Source of the DNA: Pelodera strongyloides
Lineage: Eukaryota > Nematoda > Chromadorea > Rhabditida > Rhabditidae
Length of the DNA stretch: 64,000 nt
Direction of reading: 5' to 3'
NCBI GenBank assembly: GCA_036852015.1
Contig: JAANDG010000558.1
Coordinates: 1 to 64,000, forward strand
In this document: in pieces, positions 56,801-64,000 of the stretch
Layout of the letters: each line of letters starts with the position of its first letter
Numbering within the stretch: position 1 is the stretch's first letter
Position numbers and translations under genes: made by a program
The notes under the pieces: model-generated
Told to the model about the DNA's origin: nothing
The model's input: the letters and a program-made list of their open reading frames with translations, nothing else
Database searches by the model: none

Positions 56801-59800
56801 CCAGCCAGGGGCGCTCGCCCCTTCTTTTTGCCCCCCTTCGCGGCTGGCCGGTGCCCCCCTACGCAGCTGGCCGGTGCCCCCCTTCGCGGCTGGCCAGTGC
56901 CCCCCTACGCAGCTGGCCGGTGCCCCCCTACGCAGCTGGCCGGTGCCCCCCTACGCAGCTGGCCGGTGCCCCCCTGCGCGGCTGGCCGGTGCCCCCCCCC
57001 CATGCACGGTTAGCCCTCCAAGTAAAAATAAAAAGACAGACCACATTTCCGCAAAAGAACTGCACCGAGCGGGAATCGAACCTACGAAATTCACAAATTA
57101 TGTCCTGGAGCCAGCGCCTTAGACCACTCGGCCATAAAGCACATGTCCAATAATCGAAAAGAAATATTTGTTGGAGAGCGGATATAGTCGAAATTGCGCG
57201 GCTGGGTGCGCGTTTGGCTGGGTGTGCGCTGCGCGGTTGAGGACGAGAGCCCCCGAGGCACCGCGCACTCAGCTGCGTAGTTTGTCTGGCCGGGGCCCCT
57301 CTGCGCTGTACGCGGCTGGTTACGCGTGCACTCGAATTTGCGCGGCTGGCTACGCGTGCACTCCAATTTGCGCGGCTGGGAACGTAGAATATTCAATGGT
57401 GGGGTAGTCATATTCAATGGTGGGATACTAACGCGAAACTTGGCAAGTGCGCCTCGAAGAAATCTGTGGTGCGCGGTGAAAAAAGGGGCGTCGCCCAGGT
57501 TTCGCCGTGCAATAAAAGTGCTCTTGCCGACAGCGTTCAATTTGGGCGGGGTTTGAAAAATCGGTCGCGAAATATGCCGAACATCAATAAATAATCGTAT
57601 TAAAGGGATGGGCTCACTACAAAATCACCTTGTTTTTATGCTTTAGTTTGATTGTACAAAGGTAAACTTAAACAAAGAGCATAAAAAAAGTTTCTTGAAT
57701 TACTCCCTAGGGAAGATATTAGGTAAAAAGGGTGAGTATTGATCTATCTTCCGATAACGTGAGAAAACAAGATAAACTAGGGAAGCTAAGAGATATGGCT
57801 GAAACACACTGTTTTGAGCAAAATAAACTGTTGTTTTCATCTTTTGTTTTACTTAAAACAATGAAAAACAGTGTGTTTCAGCCATATCTCTTAGCTTCCC
57901 TAGTTTATCTTGTTTACTCACGTTATCGGAAGATAGATCAATACTCACCCTTTTTACCTAATATCTTCCCTAGGGAGTAATTCAAGAAACTTTTTTTATG
58001 CTCTTTGTTTAAGTTTACCTTTGTACAATCAAACTAAAGCATAAAAACAAGGTGATTTTGTAGTGAGCCCATCCCTTCAAATAAAATTGGGACTTCGTTT
58101 GTTTGACTGACTAGGTTTGTATACTTTGCAGTCACCTTTAGTTCAGTAGTTCACGTTCCCGTGCACTAGGCCATACCACAACTAGATCGGTGCACTCAGA
58201 CAAGCTCAAAAAAAAGTGAATACACAGAGTAAGCGCGGTGTATCGGTCGGGCGATTACGTGGCGCTCAAAGTGCAACAACTCAAGATACAAAGAACGTCC
58301 TGATGCTCGCCCGGATCTGGCGCGGATTGGGCGAAGTCGCCGCGCACCCTTTTCTCAAGGTCTGGCCGTTTTTCTATCAATTTTCGCAATCTTCACCGCG
58401 CGGCATTTTCGCGCCCCGTGCTCGCAGCGCACCACCTGATTTTCGTCAGTTCAGTGATATTCAATGGTGGGGTAGTCATATTCAATGGTCGGGTAGTCAT
58501 ATTCAATGGTGGGGCACCTATCTATCTCGCTATTTTGCACTTGTAACACTGGTTGGCGTACCGTTTAAATACGACTTTTTTCCCATGAAATATAGGAAGA
58601 TGTGAGGAAAAATATAGTACCAATATGAATTTATAGAAAAGTGAACTCAGGGAGATAATTCACTAAACATCTCTGTTCGTCTTAGGCGGGTCGCCAGCTA
58701 AAATATTTGCACCCGCGAACCCGCCCAGCTAAAATATTTCGACCCGCGAACGCGCCAGCTAAAATATTTCCATTGCCTAATTCGCTGGCGAAAGTAAACT
58801 ACTGTAGGCGCGCTTCGCGGGTTAAAAAAGGTTGAAAATTGTGTGGATATACTGTAGTATCGTGCATTACAGAACAACATTTTGGTGCGATTGATTTTCA
58901 AAAACTTTTCATTTTTTTCTTCAGTTTGCTTGAGTTGTTTCTATGTTTTGCTTTGCTGTTAAGAATTTGTTGCTGTTATTTGTAAAGTGTGTGAAGGACA
59001 TGTCAGTGTTTCTACCTGGCCTGAATTTCAGAAACAAAGTAAACTTTTGGTTCGGTTACTTTGGAGTTCAATGACTTATACATTGCACTTTCTTTAGCTA
59101 TTTCTCCTCTTTGATATCTGTATTATTCCATGTTGTTTGCTACATTTATGGTGAACAAACGGTGGTTTTGTTTCAGGCTCGGCACCTAGCCTAGTTGGCC
59201 CGTCCATTCAGGTATGAATATGAATATGAAGAAAGAGGACTGCGAAAGGAATATAATACGATAACGAAACCATGTTAGCAAACGGATGAAGAAGGAAGAT
59301 ACGTAAGTAAAATATGAAAATAGGAATTTAGGAATAGATAAACTCTTCTCGCTTCATGTGTCGGTTAATACCGTTTGTACGGAAAGGATTCCACATCCAC
59401 ACTGTCTTACTTTCTTAGAAAGCTCGAGGTTTCGGCTCAGTCTGTGCAGTTTACGTTTACGTATATAGATGGTTAAGGATGTCCCTCCGGTCCTCACCAT
59501 CCCTCCGGTTGGTAAAAAGTACCAAACCCTCATGCATGTCCATTTAAAGTGTTTTATATGCATACGTTTTTAGTTGGAAACGTATGAAGCCCAAGAACAC
59601 ATGAAATCACGTTAAATAAGCGAACCACGAACCAAGCGGAGGATAGAGTTAGAAGAGATCCATAGGCACAAGGTTTGTTTATGTCTTTTTTCAAGGTAGC
59701 TTACTCGTTGTTTTTTCTTGCGCGCTCATAACTCTATCGCATTCTTTTACCTGGACGCTGCACACAATGTTTGCGCTCCATTAAGACGCAGGATAGAATT

Positions 59801-62314
59801 GTTAAAGCGAAATACCAGCCGGGTTTTGAAACGCATATCAAATATCAGCATTTTTATGCAGTTATTCTAAAAGGGGTCTATTGGGGTCTATTTTTTATTC
59901 AAATTTATGTTCATTTGCATATGAAGCATAGGAAAGCAGGGAGTACTCGATGCGTTTCAAAAACCGGCCGGTATTTCGCTTTAATCTGTTTCCAATTTAG
60001 TTACACTTTCACGTTTTTTTTAGAATTCGGAATTGGATGGGCGGAGAAGCGTTGGACAGTTGGACTTATCAGCAGGCAGGATCGCATAAGGCCACACACA
60101 TTCTTCTATTGTGTGCCAGATTGCCGAGCATCTTGCACAGCCTAATGCTTAATTATTTGTTGTATCTTGTATCTGAAATTTTTGGCATTTAGTCGCCGCC
60201 GTGTGTTAAATATCCCCTTATTGTGTTCTTTAAGAATAATTTAAACTATATTACCTTGTGAACTCTCTGGTCTCGAAATTTGACATGTTTATTAGTGTTC
60301 AAGCCCCTTTTACGTGGTATCCCGACCATAAGGAATAATCTTTGTTAATTCACTAGCAATCATTTAGTGCGATCTTATGCAACTCTGAGTTTATAGATAT
60401 TTAATGTGGATTGCGGATTAGAATTAGATACTTATGCGTGTTTCACTTGTTTGTTGATGGCGTTATGGGGTTTCCATGTTTGCGATTCGCACTTGCGAAA
60501 ATGACAAACCGCTGTCCATGTTTAAGTCGATGTAAATGACATGGTCCCGCAGCGATTCTGGATCTAGTATGGATATATTTCAAAATAGTACGGATCTAGT
60601 ATGGATCTGATACACATTCGCTGCAGGACCATGTCAAACGTGCGATTCGCATGGGTTACGGTAGGCAGTTGACATGCATGTAAAATGACTTGAACATGGA
60701 CAGCGGTTTGTCATTTTCGCAAGTGCGAATCGCAAACATGGAAACCCCATTATGGTGTATTTTTCTTTTGGTTGCTGTTCTAATTTTTGGCCTTACGCTC
60801 AAATTTTTTACTATTTGTTTTGATTGCAAAACCGGAGGCCGTATTCACCAACACACAGGGAGCCCTCCCTAGGCTCAAGTGCGCTCTGAATCTCCTGCTC
60901 TCGCACTCTCTACTCACTCTTTAGCCTCCTGGGGAGGCCAGGGAGGGTTCCCCGCGTGTTGGTGAATACGGCCTCTGGTAGAGGCATTTAGCGAAGTGTT
61001 GAAGACTTGGACTTCTGCACTGAACGTTGTGTTTTTGTTGTTGTTTTTTTATTGTTTTATCCTATAAAAGAATTCGCACGTCATTTGTTGTCTATGAATA
61101 TGGTTTATTTGTGTGATTTGCTTTATTATTAATTCGTAGTTTATAGCGTGGTTTAATATTCTCTCTTGTCTGCGTCTCTCCGGCGAGAGGGGATGCTACA
61201 CTATTTGTAGCAAAACAGCGAAGCGCCTAGCGAAAATTATGCAATTGATGACACATCCGCCATGCAGGTGGACAGGCGGTCCGCCATTATTTTCGCTGGG
61301 CGGCCCGCCAAAAACGAACGCAGATAAGAATGGGAGTTACTGGAAGAAAGGAATTGCCCCGGGAACGGATACCCTACAGTGACAGCATATCACAATTGTG
61401 TAACACTGCAGGGTATTAAAGGGACAGGTCCATCAAAATAAACGTATGTGTACGATTTCTTCTTATTTTTTATTAATGTTGTTTATTACAATATATACAA
61501 ACTAAATTTTATCGACATTCACCCGGGGAACTTTTTTCCGGCGAGCTCAATGGTACCGTTGCCTGGCCCTTCCTCTCGTTGCCTATGCTCTGGTTCGCTG
61601 CTCTCTGGGTGTGCGCAGTCTTTTACCTCTGGCGCCTCTTTATTGAGCATACTCTCTCATACGAATGCTACTGGCTGTGTTATAACATACGAAATTAAAA
61701 GATTTATTAGGACTAAATTGATGAGGCTACGGTACCCTTATAAGTTGGGCTCGTCGTAAAAAAGTTCCCCGGGGTGAATGTGGATAAAAATTAGTGTGTA
61801 TATATTGTAATAAACGCTGCTTATAAAAAATAACATGAAATCGTAAATATATTTCTATTTTGATGGGCTTAAATCGTAAATGTATTTCTATTTTGATGGG
61901 CTTCGCCTCTACCCGGGCAATTGCGTATCCACTCATCCACTGTTTCAGCATCTCCCATTATCTCCCCGATTTTGTTCTTCTGAAACTTCGAGTTGGTGCC
62001 GAATTTTCCTTCATAACTTCCTATATTTAATGAAAATCAAATAAAAATTGCGAAAATACTGTGACTGAGAAAGTTGCCGACAGCTGAGAAGTACAAAATT
62101 GTTTACCGTACGCTTCCTTCAAAGAATCATGTTCAGAAGGGATCGTGCAGTACCCGGAAGTAAAGATGGCGGCGACATCATGACGTTCTACCAGTAGAAT
62201 CCAAACCGTTCCAACTATAAGCCAGTTCTGGAAAAAATACTGGTCTAATTGTGAGCACCTAGTGAGGCTCTTTTGCCAGTAAATACGTCCCTTGTGAAAA
62301 GAGAAGAATCCCAT
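50870..62314 (-). CDS. diverged minus-strand paralogue, four exons, 3' end unknown
   Basis: Minus-strand exons: 62314-62107, 62020-61913, 56292-56042 and 51037-50870. Their phases (1, 1, 0, 0) fit together and give 245 codons without a stop. Exon 1 has a hydrophobic core IVGTVWILLV; its ATG follows an acceptor-like TTCCTTCATAG, and it ends with the same split Tyr-Gly layout as exon 1 of the 15873 gene. Exon 3 has QLVCMLNECDG, CPENLTREC and ECFYLPSEF, resembling the Cys-rich exon 5 there (KCFRFLVEM). Exon 4 has DWCND, VLCREEKDLWRVM and PHCIRYY. Similarity is weak and the introns are long (5.6 and 5.0 kb) and full of repeats. It could be two broken genes. It is probably secreted or membrane-bound; function is unknown. 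Confidence 0.42.
51414..51618. mobile_element. hairpin element with AAAGTAGTGTTCAATTTCAA ends
   Basis: Arms AGTAGTGTTCAATTTCAATA and complement, with an inner pair (GTGGATTGATCGG) near both ends. About 205 bp. Confidence 0.75.
51957..52396. mobile_element. MITE family D, copy (TTAA target)
   Basis: Ends AGGGAGAGGCACACGAGAAA and complement, flanked by TTAA (51953-51956 and 52397-52400). Homologous to 16011-16454. Confidence 0.88.
52498..52934 (+). repeat. LTR related to 5709-6255
   Basis: Begins TGTGTAAAG; shares TTCCCACGCAC, GACGCAGACAGT and GGCTCCGCCCT, then CTTTATAAGG (TATA-like, about 52711). The downstream hairpin motifs GATCTGCC(C/T)G...GCGAACC correspond to those at 6008-6140 and are then amplified in the tandem array. 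Confidence 0.65.
52935..55165 (+). repeat. 112-bp tandem array, about 20 units, LTR-derived
   Basis: Each unit runs GGTGATCTGCCTGTGGGCGC ... TTTTCCCGATAAAG ... TGTTGTCGGGTACATACACA and GCACGAGAAGGAAGC. Units are mostly over 95% alike by eye, and short blocks share variants (TACTATTC in earlier units, TACTGTTC in later ones). The first two or three units differ most in length. Unit parts match the 3' half of the LTR, so the array arose inside it. Confidence 0.93.
55166..56041. other. no gene; piece of MITE family G
   Basis: At about 55885-55960 the family G right-end phrase (TGCTCTTTGTTTAAGTTTTCC...ATGCATAAAAACAA) recurs. No coding support otherwise. This lies within the putative long intron of the minus-strand gene. 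Confidence 0.45.
56508..56775. repeat. GGGGTAGTG / ATTCAA minisatellite
   Basis: Irregular units such as GTGGGGTAGTGATATTCAAC. The phrase returns at 57385-57425 and 58455-58515, so the stretch 56508-58515 is probably one composite repeat. Confidence 0.8.
56830..56998. repeat. 24-bp tandem repeat, GCTGGCCGGTGCCCCCCTAC
   Basis: Seven to eight units of 24 bp, alternating TACGCAG and TTCGCGG variants. Because 24 is divisible by 3, three long Pro-rich frames result; none looks like a gene. Confidence 0.92.
57062..57137 (-). tRNA. tRNA-like sequence, class II
   Basis: On the minus strand, ATGGCCGAGTGGTCTAAGGC, a long variable region and GGTTCGATTCCC. The anticodon cannot be fixed because the stem is imperfect. 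It is probably a pseudogene. Confidence 0.45.
57604..58076. mobile_element. MITE family G (TTAA target)
   Basis: A nearly perfect 473-bp hairpin: AGGGATGGGCTCACTACAAA at the left and its complement at the right. Flanks are TTAA (57600-57603) and TCAA (58077-58080). Long inner arms include ACTCCCTAGGGAA. Partial copies lie at about 45270-45490 and 55885-55960. Confidence 0.87.
58081..59805. other. no gene called
   Basis: Contains the GGTAGTCATATTCAATGG repeat (58455-58515), family E-like sequence (about 58595-58660) and three units of AGCTAAAATATTT...CCCGCGAAC at about 58697-58770. A short exon-like stretch at 59177-59212 was considered and rejected. Confidence 0.45.
59806..59980. mobile_element. 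MITE family I, best copy (TTAA target)
   Basis: Ends AGCGAAATACCAGCCGG and CCGGCCGGTATTTCGCT, flanked by TTAA (59802-59805 and 59981-59984). It is 175 bp with arms continuing TTTTGAAACGCAT. Confidence 0.88.
60466..60749. mobile_element. hairpin MITE M (TTA target)
   Basis: Ends TGGGGTTTCCATGTTTGCGA and complement; arms of about 57 bp continue TTCGCACTTGCG. Flanked by TTA (60463-60465 and 60750-60752), fitting a PIF/Harbinger-like target. GATCTAGTATGGAT repeats occur in the middle. Confidence 0.85.
60835..60975. mobile_element. GAGGCCGTATTCACCA-ended element J3
   Basis: A 141-bp member with the same ends as J1, and inner arms CCAACAC(G/A)C and GGGAGCCCTCCC / GGGAGGGTTCCC. Confidence 0.82.
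61420..61868. mobile_element. TTAA-flanked element H
   Basis: Left end AGGGACAGGTCCATCAAAAT after TTAA (61416-61419); right end ATTTTGATGGGC before TTAA (61869-61872), with imperfect terminal match. Inner arms CACCCGGGGAAC and GTTCCCCGGGGTG. A piece of the right end (ATGTATTTCTATTTTGATGG) is repeated just outside. Confidence 0.7.
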
Positions 62315-63220
62315 AATTGTCTTTCTGCCTATGAAGGAAAATGTATTTTGAATTTTTTTTTCAATTAATAGTACATCAATTGCACTTTAATGCTTGAGTG
62401 CACATTCCAATGACAGATAAAATACAAAAAGTAGAATTAACTCGCCTTAGATAGACCGCACATATTCAAGCTCAAGTGCATGGGTGAAAAAAATGTGTTC
62501 GTACCACCGATCTTCGCGCAAGTTTTTTGAGTTGTTTATGAATGCAACCAAGAAAAAGAGCACGACAATTTGTATTCAAATGCTTGTATTCAAATAAGCT
62601 CTCCTTTCTATCGCTGGTCACTCTATATCGCCTCTCGCTTTCTGTTTCTGCAACGCGAAACTGAAACTCGACATCCAGTTTACATGGCTACCCCACTAAC
62701 TGAGCAAGAAACTGGTTGTAGGTTGTAGGTCGTAAAAAACTGTTAGTATGCAAGACACGCAATTCCGCGTATGGTTAGAGAAAGAAAACAAGTACAAAGT
62801 TCGAAAGTGATCCTCTTGCATGTCACTATCGCCTCCTCTCTTACAACCGCGCTATGTGATGCGCTCACACGTACGGGAAGCTTACTAGCATTTAGCTACC
62901 ATGAACTACAACTAGTTTACAATGTGTGTATCATACCGTAAAATATATCTTTTTATTCTTTTTACGTGTTTAGTTGAATAGGGGAAAAAAGAAGAAATAG
63001 TTAGGCACTAAAAACTTTGGCTTAGGTGACAAACCAAAAATCGATACTTTGTTTTAAGACAACAACTGTAATTCCGTGATATAGTTTCGCAAGGTATTGC
63101 TAGAGGACATACGCTGAAGCTTTACCAAAAATATTACTTTTACAGGAAATTATAATGAAGAAAAATAGAAAAACTAAAAAAATCTTATTACATAAAGGAG
63201 AAGGGTTTCTCTTTCTCAAT
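62315..63220. other. no gene seen
   Basis: A-rich sequence without supported frames. The end of repeat R (AATCTTATTACATAAAGGAG) begins at 63181. Confidence 0.45.
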
Positions 63221-63400
63221 GCGCAAATTTCGCGAAATAATCAGTTCGAGTTGACTGTTAGCCAGTGTTAGCGCGCTGCGAAATATCCCGCTCATATGAG
63301 AGACGCAGAGTCTTGGAAATATTTTTTTCCTGGGCCCTCTTATTTGTCAACAATCTCTCGCCCTATCAACTCGAACTGATTATTTCGCGGAATTTGCGCA
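63221..63400. mobile_element. hairpin element P inside a repeat R copy
   Basis: Arms GCGCAAATTTCGCGAAATAA and complement (GGAATTTGCGC). Related to 45572-45880. It separates the AAAGGAGAAGGGTTT end of repeat R from the rest. Confidence 0.65.
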
Positions 63401-63423
63401 TTTTGCCCAACTCGAATGCGCCC

Positions 63424-63800
63424 TCACGGGTTTGTTTTTATGTGCACAACGAAATCCCTTCATAAAGAAAATTCTTCGATCGAAAGATACAAAATCATTA
63501 CCGCTGGCGGGATTCGAACCCACAGCAGCCCACAATCTCTCGATTCACAGTCCAACGCTCTACCTGTTGAGCTATGCTAGCTTATGAGAGGAGGATCTTA
63601 TAGGAGATAGAAGAGCAATAGCAAATTTGCAAATTTGCATGAAGTCCAAAACCATATTATACGTTTCCACATAAACGTAAATGAACATCTTTTTTACGTT
63701 TGAAGAAATTCCTTTTTTTAAATAGGGTAACAATCGGCCGAAGGCCGTCTCCTCCAGTCGGAGAAGAGCCCATAGGGCTCTTCGAACGGCTGGTAATTAG
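63424..63800 (-). mobile_element. repeat R, second copy, reversed
   Basis: Same parts as 36302-36730 in reverse: ACGAAATCCCTTCATAAAGAAAA, tRNA-like core, AATCGGCCGAAGGCCG hairpin, the GAAGAGCCCATAGGGCTC palindrome and CGAACGGCTGGT. Confidence 0.72.
63503..63581 (-). tRNA. tRNA-His-like sequence (GTG) in repeat R
   Basis: On the minus strand GCTAGCATAGCTCAACAGGT has a perfect D arm (GCTC/GAGC). The loop CTGTGAA gives anticodon GTG, and the T arm GTGGGTTCGAATCCCGC pairs. The acceptor stem has two mismatches and the variable region is long. It is either a true but unusual tRNA or the promoter head of a SINE. Confidence 0.5.
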
Positions 63801-63939
63801 ATATTTAAATGCAGGTTTTATCTAAATTTAATTGTGATTTTCTGATTCTACGTCATCGTACCCCTATACCAAAAGAAAAGTACTGAAAACTCTTATTGTT
63901 CACTAGATTCACTCACATCGAGAACCGATGAGTTGCCGC

Positions 63940-64000
63940 CGCACCACTCGGGGCACAAAATGCGCGCCGCACAGGAATGGGAAACAGAATGCGCGCCGCA
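63940..64000. repeat. GCGCGCCGCA repeat, cut by window edge
   Basis: Same family as 15049-15310 and 19560-19800 (AAAATGCGCGCCGCA). Confidence 0.65.

Noticed and set aside
14541..57137. Functional tRNA genes at 14541, 14954, 42594 and 57062
   Set aside because: Boxes A and B are clear, but acceptor or anticodon stems do not pair. They are reported only as tRNA-like sequences.
56708..57153. Three overlapping Pro-rich proteins of about 100-117 aa
   Set aside because: A 24-bp tandem repeat keeps all three frames open; there is no splice, signal or domain support.
59177..59212. Micro-exon between TTTCAG and GTATGA
   Set aside because: Both splice sites look good, but it is 36 bp, has no neighbouring exon in phase and no paralogue in the window.

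Overview
This window looks like nuclear DNA of a nematode. The main evidence is two arrays of TTAGGC, the nematode telomere hexamer, at 35366-35905 and 41045-41242. Supporting evidence is a Tc3-like transposon, a PAT-type tyrosine-recombinase retrotransposon, many small phase-consistent GT-AG introns, and splice-acceptor-like TTNCAG/TATAG sites a few bases before predicted start codons, as expected for spliced-leader trans-splicing. The species cannot be named from sequence alone. I see no prokaryotic genes, rRNA or CRISPR.

Layout. 1-5700: a decayed Tc3-like element and MITEs. 5709-6255: a retrotransposon LTR. 6943-13882: a nearly complete PAT-like element (gag, RT-RNase H and tyrosine recombinase, all on the minus strand) with its split direct repeats. 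A short LTR retrotransposon with a 5-bp target duplication sits inside it. 15873-29753: a 23-exon gene whose exons splice in phase from ATG to stop. It predicts about 966 aa: signal peptide, Cys-containing ectodomain, one membrane segment and a very Lys-rich tail built partly from repeated LSEKTA exons. 31068-32407: a broken CUB-like gene. 31851-41843: two nested inverted duplications (A/A' and B/B') that carry two pieces of a LINE and the head-to-head TTAGGC arrays. 43426-44711: the first three exons of a paralogue of the 23-exon gene. 46650-55200: MITEs, a diverged third copy of the B repeat, and about 20 copies of a 112-bp tandem repeat grown from an LTR. 50870-62314 (minus): four phase-compatible exons of a second, more diverged paralogue, with introns full of repeats. 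The end of the window holds further MITEs and tRNA-derived repeats.

Host genes therefore occupy little of the window. They appear to be a small local family of putative secreted or membrane proteins plus a CUB-like gene. Everything else is mobile DNA, much of it palindromic MITEs with TTAA or TTA/TAA target duplications. Most short open frames in the window are products of these palindromes and microsatellites. All splice models are read by eye and none is backed by transcripts.
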